Positions 1-11,997 of a stretch of 64,000 nt of DNA are shown here, one piece after another. The stretch comes from Polaromonas sp. P2-4 (GTDB taxonomy: Bacteria; Pseudomonadota; Gammaproteobacteria; Burkholderiales; Burkholderiaceae_C), in assembly GCA_024703855.1 (NCBI GenBank), contig CP087965.1, positions 4,642,001 through 4,706,000 of the forward strand, given 5' to 3'. The notes beneath the pieces were generated by a model. That model was not told the origin of the DNA, ran no database searches, and was given only the letters and a program-made list of their open reading frames with translations. Position 1 is the first letter of the stretch, and every line of letters starts with the position of its first letter. The translations under genes and the position numbers were made by a program.

Positions 1-410
1 ATCAGGGCCTGCAGTCCGCCAGCACCGGTGACGCCGGGCAGGGTCCAGCCCGGAAACGGCAGCAGTAGTTCGCGTGCGCCGGTGCACACAATCAGCTTGT
101 GGTAACCCAGCTGCCAGCCGCGATCTGCGTCTTCCAGCAGCAGCTGTTTGGGCTGCGGCACCGCCACGATGCGGGTGCCGGACAGCAGCCGCACATTGGG
201 GTGGCGGGCCAGGGCTTCACGCCGCTGCAGTGCGGCGCGGGGCAGATGGGCGCCGGGCCCATCGCGCCAGATCTGGCCGCCGGGGGCCGGGTTGTCGTCG
301 ATCAGCGTGATGGCCGCGCCCGTGGGGGCCGCAGCCAGTGCCGCAGCCATGCCTGCGGGGCCGGCGCCGACGATCAACAGATCGCAATGTTCCGGGGAAG
401 GGGTGGCCAT
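1..410 (-). CDS. lhpE: FAD/NAD(P)-binding subunit of D-hydroxyproline dehydrogenase, partial
   Basis: Only the first 136 or so codons are in the window; the gene runs off the left edge. The N-terminus carries a Rossmann dinucleotide-binding motif, LIVGAGPAGMAAALAAA near residues 10-26, then an acidic strand end (LIDD) and a GGQIWR stretch typical of the alpha subunit of HcnB/OoxA-like amine dehydrogenases. The start ATG at 410 lies 3 nt after the stop of the upstream 2Fe-2S subunit, so the two are translated as a unit. Family knowledge: this subunit pairs with a small 2Fe-2S protein and a second FAD subunit to oxidise D-hydroxyproline or related imino acids. The hydroxyproline assignment rests on the epimerase and deaminase genes upstream. 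An opine or cyanide-forming oxidase homologue cannot be excluded from this fragment alone. Confidence 0.7.
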   Translation of the reverse strand, partial: MATPSPEHCDLLIVGAGPAGMAAALAAAPTGAAITLIDDNPAPGGQIWRDGPGAHLPRAALQRREALARHPNVRLLSGTRIVAVPQPKQLLLEDADRGWQLGYHKLIVCTGARELLLPFPGWTLPGVTGAGGLQAL

Positions 411-413
411 GGT

Positions 414-680
414 TCAGGCTCCCGCCATGGCTGCGGTCTGCACCGCCATGCCCTCAACGCATAGCGTCTGGCAGGCCAGGCGGCGCTGGCCGTTAATCAG
501 CACCCGGCATTCATGGCAGATGCCCATGCCGCAGAACGCTGCGCGCTGCTCGCCGCTGACGGAGATGCGCGTGATGCCGGTGCCCACGATGTACAGCGCT
601 GCGGCCACCGTGACACCTATAGGCACGCGTTGTGGTTGGCCGTCAAGGCTGAATTCAATCGAGCTGAGGAGGCTGTTCAT
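414..680 (-). CDS. lhpF: 2Fe-2S small subunit of D-hydroxyproline dehydrogenase
   Basis: An 88-residue protein with a plant-type ferredoxin fold. The cysteines of CGMGICHEC (about residues 50-58) and the later ACQTLC provide the usual four 2Fe-2S ligands. It matches the length and layout of the gamma subunits of HcnA/OoxA-type dehydrogenases, which carry electrons between the two flavin subunits. Its ATG overlaps the stop of the preceding FAD subunit (the T of position 680 down to 677), and the next subunit starts 3 nt after its stop. The tight coupling supports a three-subunit enzyme. Substrate assignment is by operon context. Confidence 0.75.
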   Translation of the reverse strand: MNSLLSSIEFSLDGQPQRVPIGVTVAAALYIVGTGITRISVSGEQRAAFCGMGICHECRVLINGQRRLACQTLCVEGMAVQTAAMAGA

Positions 681-1783
681 GCTGCAGCCCTAAAGCGTTG
701 TGGCAGGTAGGGCGCTGGGTCGAGTTCGGCCCGGCGCCCGGTGATTTGTGCGGCCAGCAGGCGGGCGCTGGCGGGGGCAGTCGTCACGCCCAGGCCTTCG
801 TGGCCCACGGCCAGCCAGAGCCCGGGGCGCTGCGGATGCGGCCCCAGCAGCGGCAGGCTGTCGGGGGGTGGCCGCGCGCAGGCCGGTCCAGCAGCGGATG
901 GCGTTGAGATCGGCCAGGGCGGGCATATAGCTCAGCGCGCGCTCCAGCATTTGCGCCAGCATGTCGGCATCCACTTTGGGGGAGCTGTCATCGAACTGGC
1001 GCGACGAGCCGATCAGCAGTTGCCCGGTGGGGCGTGGCTGCAAGTTGAACGCCACCGAGGGGCCGGTGCTGTGGTGTGCGCTGGTGACATAGCCCAGTTC
1101 CACGAGTTGGTGACGGACCTGGCCCGGGTAGCGGTCGGTAATCAGCAGATGACCCCTTCTTCGGGCGTATCGGCAGTTCGGGGCACAGTTGCGTGGCATG
1201 GATGCCATTGGCCAGCAGCACGGCATTGGCGCCAAGCCAGCTGTTGCCGGCCAGCCGCACGCGCGAGCCTTCAATTTCCACCACTTCGGCGTGCTGCACG
1301 CGGATCTGCTTCGGGTAGTGCGCCAGCAGCCAGCACGCCGCGTTGGGCGCATAGACCACGCTGTCGCCTGGCACATGCAAAGCGCCACACAGGCCGGGGC
1401 GCAGCGCGGGCTCCAGGGCCTGCAGGGTTTGCGCATCGATCAGATCGCAGGCCACATCGTGCGCGCAGCCGCACCTGCTTGTCGTGAGCGGCCGCCATTT
1501 CCTCGTCGTTTGCGGCCAGCCACAGCGTGCCGCAGGGGTGCCAGGCACAGTCCGCGGCCATCGCGTCGGCCCACTGCCGCCACACGCCAAGCGAATGGCG
1601 GCTGAGTGCGAGTTCGGCGGGGTTGTCGTCCATGACCACCAGATGGCCCATGCCCGCCGCCGTGGCGCCGCCCCGGCGGTCGTCGAGCACCAGCACGTCC
1701 AGTCCGGCACGCGCCAGTTCATGCGCACAGGCCGCGCCGACGATGCCGGCACCGATGACGATGACGTCCGCATCCAGGGTCAC
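677..1783 (-). CDS. lhpB: FAD-dependent D-amino/imino acid dehydrogenase, catalytic subunit (3 frame breaks)
   Basis: DAO-family flavoprotein of about 368 residues after correction. The N-terminus shows [20 protein letters not shown], the FAD-binding fold of sarcosine oxidase beta and HcnC relatives. The C-terminus ends in the conserved [19 protein letters not shown] segment. The frame breaks near 1465, 1155 and 865. The last is a run of six C where five restore [13 protein letters not shown], so the breaks look like base-calling errors. The start is a GTG that overlaps the stop of the epimerase by 4 nt (GTGA), and the stop overlaps the start of the 2Fe-2S subunit. By family and context it would oxidise cis-4-hydroxy-D-proline made by the epimerase and pass electrons through the 2Fe-2S subunit to the respiratory chain. 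Confidence 0.75.
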
Positions 1784-2712
1784 AGCCGGATGCCCCAGCC
1801 AAAGGGATCGTCGGCCTCGATCAGCAGCGTGGCTTCTGCGCTCATATGGGCGCGCCTGCGCAGCGTGGGGATGATGTGGTCGCCATCGCGCTCAAAGCTG
1901 GCTTCGAACTGGCTGCCGATCACGCTGGCTTGGTGCCAGATTTCACCCGGCGCGAGTTTGCCGTCGGCCGCCAGGCAGGCGATCTTGGCGCTGGTGCCGG
2001 TGCCGCAGGGTGAGCGGTCGTAGGCCTTGCCGGGGCACAACACGAAGTTGCGGCTATCAGCCACATCGTCGTCGGCAAACAGCTCGATGTGGTCGATCTC
2101 GGCACCCTGCGCGCCGGTGATGCCTTGCGCCGCCAATGCTTCGCGCAGCGCCCAGCTGTAGGCGGTGAGGGCGTCGAGGTTGTCGCTGGCCACGCGCTGT
2201 CCATGTTCACTGACGAGGAAGAACCAGTTGCCGCCCCAGGCCACGTCGCCGCGCACTGTTCCGTGGCCGGGCACGGTCACGGCGACCTGGTGCAGATGGC
2301 GCCAGGCGGGCACGTTGCGCACGCTAACCGAGCGGTCCGCATGCAAGGTGGCTTCGACCGTGCCCACTGGCGTCTCGATGCGGTGGACGCCCGGCTGAAT
2401 GCGGCCCATGTGGGCCAGCGTGGCCACCAGCCCGATGGTGCCGTGGCCGCACATGCCCAGGTAGCCGGTGTTGTTGAAAAAAATCACGCCGGCACTGGCA
2501 TCGGCGGCGACGGGCGTGCACAGCAAGGCGCCCACAATGACATCGCTGCCGCGCGGCTCCAGCACCGTGGCGGCGCGCCAGGCGTCATGCTGCTGTGCCA
2601 GCACGGCGCGGCGCTCGGCCATGCTGCCGTTCCCCAGGTCGGGGAAGCCGCCAATGACCAGGCGCGTGGGTTCCCCGCCCGTGTGGGAGTCGATGATCTG
2701 GATGCGTTTCAT
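1780..2712 (-). CDS. lhpA: 4-hydroxyproline 2-epimerase (proline racemase family)
   Basis: An unbroken protein of 310 residues from the chosen ATG; another ATG lies in frame at 2727 and none has a strong ribosome site. I chose the residue that gives the family-typical [17 protein letters not shown] opening. Both catalytic cysteines are visible: Cys88 in GMCGHGT and Cys236 in [11 protein letters not shown], which identify a two-base racemase/epimerase rather than a dehydratase, where the first is replaced. Such enzymes convert trans-4-hydroxy-L-proline to cis-4-hydroxy-D-proline in the cytoplasm. The next gene, its oxidase, overlaps by 4 nt. Proline racemase is the main alternative, but the downstream dehydrogenase and the upstream DapA-type deaminase favour hydroxyproline. 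Confidence 0.88.
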   Translation of the reverse strand: MKRIQIIDSHTGGEPTRLVIGGFPDLGNGSMAERRAVLAQQHDAWRAATVLEPRGSDVIVGALLCTPVAADASAGVIFFNNTGYLGMCGHGTIGLVATLAHMGRIQPGVHRIETPVGTVEATLHADRSVSVRNVPAWRHLHQVAVTVPGHGTVRGDVAWGGNWFFLVSEHGQRVASDNLDALTAYSWALREALAAQGITGAQGAEIDHIELFADDDVADSRNFVLCPGKAYDRSPCGTGTSAKIACLAADGKLAPGEIWHQASVIGSQFEASFERDGDHIIPTLRRRAHMSAEATLLIEADDPFGWGIRL

Positions 2713-2834
2713 GGGTGTTTCAGTCATGCTGTTGATGATTCGTGCCGTGAGATTCATAAGAAAACATTGAAAACAATAGGGCAGTTGACATTGCCCTATT
2801 TCTTCAATTCAGCGGCTCAAGAAAACAGATCGCA

Positions 2835-3968
2835 TCAATAACTTGCCAGTGGAACCGGCAAAGCATTCTTGAAGGTGAAAACCGTTACAGGAGCCTGTTT
2901 CATATTGCCTTTTTCGTCGTAGGCATAGGTGCCGGCAACCCCTTTGTAGCTGGATTTATAGATTTCTGCGCCGACTTTGTTCGGGTCTGTCGAGTTGGCT
3001 TTCTGCATGGCCTCGCCAATGAACAAGGTCTGGTCGTAAAACGAAGCCGCATAGGCATCCGCATCAAGATTGAAACGTTTTTTGTATTTCGCCTTGAATG
3101 CGGGGCCATCCGTGGCTTTTTCCAGAATCGAGCCACCTTGCGCACAGAAAACGGTATCGTTGACAGCGTCCGCTGCAAGTTTTCCCATTTCCGGGCTGCA
3201 CAGCGTATCGCCGCCCAATAATTTGGCGGGTATCGCCAGTTGCTTCATTTGCCGTGTCAGCGGTGCAGCTTGCAGTGCATAGCCGCCGAAGAAAATAACT
3301 TCGGGCTGCTTGGCTTTCAAGTTGGTCAATATGGATGAGAAGTCAACCGATTTGTCCGTGGTGTACTCCTGCCCCACGACGGTGAGACCCAAAGTTTTCG
3401 CTTCCTTGAGGAATTCATCCGCCACACCCTGGCCAAACGCGGTGCGGTCATCAATCACGGCAACCTTCTTGACCTTGAGTACTTTGGCCGCATAGACCGC
3501 CATGCTGGAGCCAATTTGATTGTCGCCAGCAATGATGCGAAACAGGTTTTTGTAGCCGCCCTGGGTGACCTTGGGATTGGTGCCGACCGTGGACATCATG
3601 GTGCCACCCTCGCTATAGACCCACGACGCAGGAATGGCCACGCCGGAACAATAGGGGCCCATGACATATTTGACACCGCCATCAACCAGTTTCTGGGCGG
3701 CGCTAACGCCTGATTTGGCGTCACACTGGTCATCCTCGGACTGCAGTTCAAATTTGAGCGCCTTGCCCGCTACCATGATTTTTTTGGCATTGAGTTCTTC
3801 AATCGCCAGGCGCACGCCATTTTCATTGTCTTTCCCTGCAAACGCGTTGGCGCCTGACAGCGGACCGGTGTGGCCTATTTTGACCACCTGTTCTTGGGCA
3901 CTCGCATTGCCTGCAAACGCAATGGCCATGACGCCAAGAAGCGGAATCATGCTTGGTTTGATTTTCAT
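2835..3968 (-). CDS. LivK-type ABC transporter substrate-binding protein
   Basis: A 377-residue periplasmic binding protein of the branched-chain amino acid family (type 1 periplasmic fold). It opens with a signal peptide (MKIKPSMIPLLGVMAIAFAG, cleavage near NASAQ) and continues with VKIGHTGPLSG, the usual start of Leu/Ile/Val-binding proteins. The start is fixed by an AGGAGA ribosome site 5 nt upstream. Without correction the frame also reads through from the upstream DapA-like gene; that is an artefact of a missing A near 4065. No permease or ATPase genes are visible here, so it must work with components encoded elsewhere. Its position between the deaminase and epimerase genes suggests that it binds hydroxyproline or a related compound; this is inference. 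Confidence 0.85.
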   Translation of the reverse strand: MKIKPSMIPLLGVMAIAFAGNASAQEQVVKIGHTGPLSGANAFAGKDNENGVRLAIEELNAKKIMVAGKALKFELQSEDDQCDAKSGVSAAQKLVDGGVKYVMGPYCSGVAIPASWVYSEGGTMMSTVGTNPKVTQGGYKNLFRIIAGDNQIGSSMAVYAAKVLKVKKVAVIDDRTAFGQGVADEFLKEAKTLGLTVVGQEYTTDKSVDFSSILTNLKAKQPEVIFFGGYALQAAPLTRQMKQLAIPAKLLGGDTLCSPEMGKLAADAVNDTVFCAQGGSILEKATDGPAFKAKYKKRFNLDADAYAASFYDQTLFIGEAMQKANSTDPNKVGAEIYKSSYKGVAGTYAYDEKGNMKQAPVTVFTFKNALPVPLASY

Positions 3969-4008
3969 ACCTGTCTCCTGAAGTTTCGGGTCGTTAAAAG
4001 GGCTGCCA

Positions 4009-4921
4009 TCAGGCAACCGACTGGTATTGAATCGGCCGTGTCGCCAGCGCTTTTTCACGATCGTTTCAATGGCTTCGCGCTCCGCGCCTATCAGCGGCAG
4101 GCGCGGACGGCGCATGTGCTCGGTGCTCACGCCGGCCAGTACGTCGATTAATTTGAGGTTTTGCACCAGCTTGGTGGAGACATCCAGGTGCAGCATCGGC
4201 GTCATCCACTGGTAGAGCTTGAGGGCCTCGGCGAACTTGCCGGCCTTCATCAGGTCGTACAGCGCCACGGTTTCGCGCGGGAAGGTGCAGCCGACGCCGG
4301 CGAGCAGGCCGTCGCAGCCGAGTGCCAGGCCCTCATAGGCCAGGTCATCCACGCCCAGGAAGAGCTGGTAGCGCTCGCCCAGCAGGTTGCGCAAATCGGT
4401 GATGCGGCGGATGTCGTCGGTGCTTTCCTTGATCGCGACGATCCATTCGCAGTCGGCCAGTTCGGCCATGTGCTCGGGCTTGAGGTCCACGCGGTAGGCG
4501 ACCGGGTTGTTGTAGACCATGATGGGCTTTTTAGCGGCCTCGGCCATGGTGCGCACGTTCAGCATCGCCTCGCGTGCGTCGGCCACATAGATCACCGAAG
4601 GCATCACCATGAAACCGTCCACGCCGAGTTCGTTGGCGCCACGGATGTAGCGCAGCCTTCGCGGGTGCTGGTTTCCGAGACGTTGGCGAGCACGGGGACG
4701 CGGCCCTTGGTCGCCTTGATGGCGATGTCGGCGACCTGGAGCTTTTCTTCCAGCGTCAGCGTGCTGGCTTCGCCCAGCGAGCCGCAGGTGACGAGGCCGT
4801 GAATGCCGTTGCGGATCTGGAAATCGATGTGCTTGGCCGTGCCTTCGGCATCGATGCTCTCGTCTGCGTGGAATTTGGTGGTGATCGCAGGAAAAATACC
4901 TTGCCAGCGTGGGTTGTTCAT
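4009..4921 (-). CDS. lhpC: DapA-family lyase, probable pyrroline-4-hydroxy-2-carboxylate deaminase (2 frame breaks)
   Basis: About 304 residues after correction, the normal size for the dihydrodipicolinate synthase/N-acetylneuraminate lyase family. Visible motifs are GIFPAITTKF at the start, GLVTCGSLGEAS (the phosphate/carboxylate-binding loop), the conserved tyrosine in IMVYNNP, and the Schiff-base lysine in WIVAIKEST. The frame breaks near 4655, where GGCTG lacks a C of GGCCTG, and near 4065, where an A run is one short. Correcting the second break gives a stop at 4009 instead of a false fusion to the binding protein. Family members in hydroxyproline operons deaminate pyrroline-4-hydroxy-2-carboxylate to 2-oxoglutarate semialdehyde. 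The following semialdehyde dehydrogenase is not in the window. It is the first gene of the minus-strand operon. Confidence 0.78.
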
Positions 4922-4986
4922 GAAGTTGCTCTTTCTGCAGTGGGGTTTGGAAGGGGGTTAACTTGGCGGATGTAGATATATTAAGA

Positions 4987-5003
4987 AGATATTTGAAATA
5001 TCT
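4987..5003. promoter_or_regulatory. perfect 17-bp palindrome upstream of the hydroxyproline operon
   Basis: AGATATTT-G-AAATATCT is a perfect inverted repeat around a central G. It lies 66 nt upstream of the first gene of the operon, in a locally AT-rich stretch of an otherwise GC-rich intergenic region of 289 nt that it shares with divergent alaS. This is the expected size and place for an operator of a GntR- or LysR-type regulator. No regulator gene is visible next to it. Confidence 0.5.
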
Positions 5004-5150
5004 TTATTGGGGTATTCGGCAGTGTGCAAATTGGCCGTTTTGGTGTAGGGATGTACTGGGTTTGCAGTCGCGGCACTTGCAGGCAGCAGAGCGGCCTGCG
5101 CATGGGCGCGGAGTCCGGCGCTGTGCACCGTTGGGGCGGGGCGCAAAACC

Positions 5151-5156
5151 TATAAT
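5151..5156 (+). promoter_or_regulatory. possible -10 box of the alaS promoter
   Basis: A perfect TATAAT lies 54 nt before the alaS start codon. The -35 region is weak (TTGGGG at 5131, spacing 14), so the assignment is tentative. Confidence 0.35.
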
Positions 5157-5189
5157 CGATTGTTCAAATAAATCAAGCAGTTAGCGTGA

Positions 5190-7832
<2,643 letters not shown>

Positions 7833-7866
7833 CAAAGCCGGACCGGGTGGATGGGCAAGCGAATCT

Positions 7867-7925
7867 GCTATTTTATTGATAGCTGGTTGCACCCGTCCTT
7901 GTTGGGCTAGAGGCCATTTTGTTGT
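7867..7925 (+). repeat. family-1 double-hairpin repeat, copy 1 (intergenic)
   Basis: A GCTAT..ATAGC inverted repeat (the first hairpin) is followed by CCCGT..GGGCTAGAGGCC (the second). It fills the 113-nt gap between the convergent genes alaS and egtD. The same layout recurs at 13256, 25871, 45950, 47390, 50775, 52364 and 59489. Confidence 0.75.
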
Positions 7926-7945
7926 GAAGTAGCCCTCAAGAAGCC

Positions 7946-9055
7946 TTAAACAGCCGCCCAGAACACAGCAAACCAGTGATTGGGATCGGCCCAATGCTGT
8001 ATGTGCCTGAAACCGGCCTGTTGCAGCAGCGCCTTCATGCCCTCCAGCGTGTACTTGTAGGAGTTTTCGGTGTGGATGCACTCTCCGGCCCTGAACCGGC
8101 GCTCATGGCCGGGCCAGCGAACGGACAGGTCGCAAATCGCTTCCAGATGCATTTCAATGCGTGACTGCGCTGTATTGAACAACGCCACGTGGCGCCATTG
8201 GCGAACATCAAAGTCCGACTGCAGCAGATCGTTGACGTTGAGCAGCAGGTTTTTGTTGAACGCTGCCGTCACGCCCAGCGCATCGTCGTAAGCGGCCTCC
8301 AGCGTGGCCGTGTCCTTGACCAGGTCAATGCCCAGCAGCAGGCCGCGCGCCTTGCCTTGCTTGGGGTCGGCCATGTGCTGCAAAAACTGCAACGCCTCGT
8401 CGGGCGAGAAGTTGCCCAGGCTGGAGCCGGGGTAGAAAAACACCCGGTCGTGGTTTTGCACCGCATCAGGCAAAACCAGCCCCGCTGAAAAGTCCATGCC
8501 CAAGCCCACGATGTCGAGCGCCGGAAAACTGTTTTGTACCTGCTCGGCGGCATCCTTCAAAAAATCCACCGAAATATCGACCGGAACGTATTGGCGCGGC
8601 TGCAAATGCGGAATCAGCGCCAGGGCCTTGGCGCAGTTGCCCGCGCCCAGGTCAATCAAACACGGGTTGGTGATGCCAGCCTCAACAAGGGCGTTGGCCA
8701 TCTGCGTATGGGACATCTCAAAAATACCCGCCTCGGTGCGGGTGGGGTAGTACTCGGTAAGCCCGGTAATGGCTTCGAACAGCTTGGAGCCCAGCGCGTT
8801 GTAAAAAAACTTGGGCGCGACGCTGGCCGAGGCGGCACACAAGCCCGTGCTCAGCTGCTGCGCCGTGCTGGCGCCTGGCCTTGGTCGCAGTTCGTTGTAA
8901 AGGTCGATGAACTGCGGGGAAGCCGGCGGCAGTGGAAGCGACAGGCCGGAAATGTTGAGGGGGAGTTTCAAGATCGGCTCAGTTGCTGGAAAGAACAATG
9001 TATTTAAAAGCTGTTTGAACACTGCGTTTGTAGGACTTAATCGCTTTGAAGGCAA
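7946..9055 (-). CDS. egtD: L-histidine N-alpha-methyltransferase EgtD
   Basis: An unbroken SAM-dependent methyltransferase of up to 369 residues. EgtD hallmarks are PKFFYNALGS (residues 81-90), TEYYPTRTE (100-108) and the SAM-binding LIDLGAGN (133-140); FFYPGSSLGNFSP and the histidine-pocket region follow. The enzyme trimethylates histidine to hercynine, the first step of ergothioneine synthesis. The start is uncertain: no ATG precedes the conserved region, and the listed TTG at 9055 is only the most upstream in-frame option. A later TTG or GTG is possible. The partner egtB lies 11 kb away on the same strand at 20161-21471; no egtA, egtC or egtE is seen. Confidence 0.9.
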   Translation of the reverse strand: MPSKRLSPTNAVFKQLLNTLFFPATEPILKLPLNISGLSLPLPPASPQFIDLYNELRPRPGASTAQQLSTGLCAASASVAPKFFYNALGSKLFEAITGLTEYYPTRTEAGIFEMSHTQMANALVEAGITNPCLIDLGAGNCAKALALIPHLQPRQYVPVDISVDFLKDAAEQVQNSFPALDIVGLGMDFSAGLVLPDAVQNHDRVFFYPGSSLGNFSPDEALQFLQHMADPKQGKARGLLLGIDLVKDTATLEAAYDDALGVTAAFNKNLLLNVNDLLQSDFDVRQWRHVALFNTAQSRIEMHLEAICDLSVRWPGHERRFRAGECIHTENSYKYTLEGMKALLQQAGFRHIQHWADPNHWFAVFWAAV

Positions 9056-9167
9056 GCGGTGACCGGGCTTTGCTACTCTCTAGGTGGTTAGTCTTCTTTT
9101 GGTACTCTTTCTTGCCAAATTCATGACCCAATTTTCATTACCCAATTTTTCGTGACCCAGTCTGCCC

Positions 9168-9716
9168 ATGTCCACCCGCAACCTTTTCCCGCCGCGCTTT
9201 TTTGCAAGGTACGCTTGTGGCCGCCACCGGCGCAGCCCTTGTGCCTTTGGCCGATGCCCAGGGCCTGACCGGCCCGGCCTATGAGGTGTCCAGATGGTCC
9301 GGCCCGGTGTCTGCGTTTGGGCTGGTAGACACCACCGGCAAGACCTGGAACCTGGCCGATCTGCGCGGCCGGGCGGTGTTGCTGAATTTCTGGGCCAGCT
9401 GGTGCGAGCCCTGCCGCGCCGAAATGCCGACCTTGCAGCAGGTGGCCGACCTGTACGGCCCCGACAAGCTGCTGGTGCTGGCCATCAACTTCAAGGAACC
9501 GGCGGGCGCGCGATCCAGTTTGCCAAAAGCACCGGGGTAACGATGCCGGTTTTGCTGGACACCGACGGCCGGGTGGCGCGCCAGTGGGGCGTGAAAGTGT
9601 TTCCCACCACCCTGATGCTGGACAGCCGGGGCCAGCCCCGGCAGCGGGTGCGGGGCGAGGTGGACTGGACCAGCAGCGCGGCCGAGAAACTGATTGCCGG
9701 GCTGATGACGCCCTGA
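9168..9716 (+). CDS. TlpA/ResA-family thiol-disulfide oxidoreductase (2 frame breaks)
   Basis: A thioredoxin-fold protein of about 182 residues. The core shows LLNFWASWCEPCRAEMP, with the CXXC active site in CEPC, and later a cis-proline context, VFPTTLMLD. One break lies near 9505, inside the thioredoxin fold. A second lies in the leader: removing one C near 9192 gives FRRAFLQGTLVAATG, a twin-arginine-like signal followed by a hydrophobic stretch and ADAQG, so export by Tat is plausible. Family members reduce or isomerise disulfides in periplasmic proteins or support cytochrome c maturation. The next gene also has a Tat-like leader. Confidence 0.75.
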
Positions 9717-9882
9717 TGGTGTCCGGGCTGCCCTTTGAGGGTTGCCTTGTCGCCCGCGCCAGCGATAATTGGCAGGCTGCTCGCGCCGCTGGCCAAACTG
9801 GCCAGGGTTCGACCCTAAACATCTCGGGGCATCTTTACCTGCCCCTGATGTACGTTACCCCTTCTAATCCGGAGATCTCTTC

Positions 9883-10991
9883 ATGACCACCGTACGCCGT
9901 ACCTTCCTCAAAAACACCGCCGCTGCCGCCATGGCCGCAGCGCTGCCCACCCTCAATTTTGCGCAAACGCCTGTGCAGCGCAGCCACTTTGCGCCGCAAA
10001 GCGGTGCCTGGCGCACCTTTGAAGTGACCACCCGCGTGGACATCCTCAAACCCCAGGGGGTGACCAAAGTCTGGCTGCCGATTCCCTCGGTCAACAGCGA
10101 CTACCAGCGCAGCTTCGAAAGCAGCTTTTCAAGCAACGGCAAGACCGACCTGACCGATGACGGCAAGGACGGCGCCAAGATGCTGTATGCCGAGTTTGCC
10201 GAAGCTGAAGCCAAGCCTTTCATCGAGCTGACCAGTCGCGTGCAGACCCAGGGCCGCGCGGTGGACTGGTCGCAAAAAACCGCCAAGCTTGAGGACGCCG
10301 ACACGCTGCGCTACTTCACGCGCCACCAAATTCCTGCCGACCGACGGCATCGTGCGCAAGACTGCACTCGAGGCCACCAAGGGCGCGAAAACCGATGTGG
10401 AAAAAACCCGGCTGATTTACGACTGGATCGTGGCCAACACCTACCGCGACCCCAAGGTACGCGGCTGCGGCGAAGGCGACATCAAGACCATGCTGGAGAC
10501 CGGCAACCTGGGCGGCAAATGCGCCGACGTGAACGCGCTGTTTGTCGGCCTGTGCCGCTCGGTGGGCGTCCCCGCGCGACGTGTACGGCATTCGCCTGGT
10601 GCCGTCGGCTTTCGGCTACAAAGAGTTGTCAGGCAACCCGGCCAGCCTGAAGGGCGCGCAGCACTGCCGCTCCGAGGTTTACCTGAAAGGTTACGGCTGG
10701 GTGGCGATGGACCCGGCCGACGTGGCCAAGGTCATGCGCCTGGAAACTGCCGACTGGATCAAAACCACAGCCAACCCGGTGGTGGCCCCGGTGAACAAGG
10801 CGCTGTTTGGCGGCTGGGAAGGCAACTGGATGGCCTACAACACCGCCCACGATCTGGCATTGCCCCATTCCACCGGTGAGAAGCTCGGCTTTTTCATGTA
10901 CCCGACGGCAGAAAACCCAGCCGGACGCTTTGACTCTTATGCGCCGGATGATTTCAAGTACCAAATCACGGCCAAAGAAATCAAAGTCTAG
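9883..10991 (+). CDS. Tat-exported transglutaminase-like protein (2 frame breaks)
   Basis: About 370 residues. The leader RRTFLKNTAAAAMAAALPTL has the twin-arginine motif and an FAQ cleavage region. The middle and C-terminal part form a transglutaminase-like (papain-fold) domain. The probable catalytic cysteine lies in GGKCADVNALFVGLCRS, the histidine in QHCRSEVYL and the aspartate in GYGWVAMDPAD. Breaks lie near 10330 and 10575, both in CG-rich runs. Such periplasmic proteins are probably peptidases or amidases; the substrate is unknown. ATG is chosen because it opens the Tat signal directly. Confidence 0.72.
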
Positions 10992-10995
10992 AACT

Positions 10996-11074
10996 GGCCC
11001 CCACGCTTGCCACTGCGTGTGCGTCGCTGCCCCCGAGGGGGCTAATTTTCCTTGGGGCGGCCCTGCGGAAAATT
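10996..11074 (+). repeat. family-2 GC-rich repeat, copy 1
   Basis: It opens GGCCCCCACGCTTGC, contains the CCCCCGAGGGGG palindrome followed by CTAATTTTCC and ends GGGGCGGCCCTGCGGAAAATT. It fills the gap between the convergent transglutaminase-like gene and the pseudouridine synthase gene. It is nearly the same as the copy at 28280-28360. Confidence 0.75.
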
Positions 11075-11076
11075 GA

Positions 11077-11991
11077 TCAAAAGTCCAAACTGAGCCCGCT
11101 CTGAAATTGCCTTGCCTGCCCGGTCAGCGGGTCGGTAAAGGCAATGGATTTGGCCAACAACTGCAGGGGTTGGCCGTAGTCGTCGTCGGGTGTGGTTTCG
11201 ACTGGCGGGTACATCCGGTCGTTCATGATTGGCAGACCCAGCGCATTCATGTGCACACGCAGCTGATGCTTTTTGCCGGTGACCGGGCTGAGTGCGTAAC
11301 GCGCTTTGTCGCCCCTGATTTCCAGCACATCAATACAGGTTTCGCTGTTGGGCTCGCCCGGCACTTCGCGTTGGCGAAAGAAGGGTTCGTCCTCCACAAT
11401 CCGGCTTTTGCGGGTGATGGGAAAGGACAGATCGTCCCGCCAAGGCGCAATGGCTTCGTAGTGCTTGGTGACGGTGCGATTCCTGAACAAGGCCTGGTAG
11501 GCATCGCGTTCCGCTGGCTTGACTGAAAACAGCACCAGTCCGGCCGTTTCCCGGTCAATGCGGTGAATCGGAATCAGGCTGTCAATGCCCAAGCTGTTTT
11601 TAAGCCGCACCAGCAGTGTCTCTTGCAGGTAGGGGCCCGAAGGCGTGACAGGCAAAAAATGCGGCTTGTCGGCGATCACCAGGTGCTCGTCCTGGTACAG
11701 CACGGTTTCTTCAAACGGAATGCGGGGCTCGTCATCTAGGGCCCGGTAGTAGTACAGCCGCATGTGGCCGCGGTAGGCGCGCCCGGGCGTGACGGCAGTG
11801 CCAAATTCGTCAATGACCAGACCGTCCTGCATACGCTGAAGCCAGACCTCGCGTGGGATGGCGGGAAAGCGCTCGATCAAAAAATCAGTGATGGTCGGCC
11901 AGTAGCCCGCAGGCAAACCCACACAACTTGGGCTGACCCCGCTGCGGGTTGGCAGTCCATGCAGGGGGAGTTCGTTCACATTTTCGGACAC
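11077..11991 (-). CDS. RluA-family pseudouridine synthase
   Basis: An unbroken protein of 304 residues. The catalytic motif HRIDRETAGLVLF contains the invariant aspartate, and the C-terminal KHQLRVHMNALGLPI is typical of the RluA/RluC/RluD group. The enzyme isomerises uridine in rRNA or tRNA; the site cannot be told from the sequence. The start is a GTG at 11991, 6 nt downstream of the trmB stop, so it is likely the second gene of a trmB operon. Confidence 0.87.
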   Translation of the reverse strand: MSENVNELPLHGLPTRSGVSPSCVGLPAGYWPTITDFLIERFPAIPREVWLQRMQDGLVIDEFGTAVTPGRAYRGHMRLYYYRALDDEPRIPFEETVLYQDEHLVIADKPHFLPVTPSGPYLQETLLVRLKNSLGIDSLIPIHRIDRETAGLVLFSVKPAERDAYQALFRNRTVTKHYEAIAPWRDDLSFPITRKSRIVEDEPFFRQREVPGEPNSETCIDVLEIRGDKARYALSPVTGKKHQLRVHMNALGLPIMNDRMYPPVETTPDDDYGQPLQLLAKSIAFTDPLTGQARQFQSGLSLDF

Positions 11992-11997
11992 AGAAGC

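Noticed and set aside
2835-4622. An apparent fusion of a DapA-type lyase with a LivK-type binding protein in one continuous frame
   Set aside because: The fusion depends on one missing A in a run near 4065. Restoring it gives a stop at 4009, and the binding protein has its own signal peptide and an AGGAGA ribosome site.
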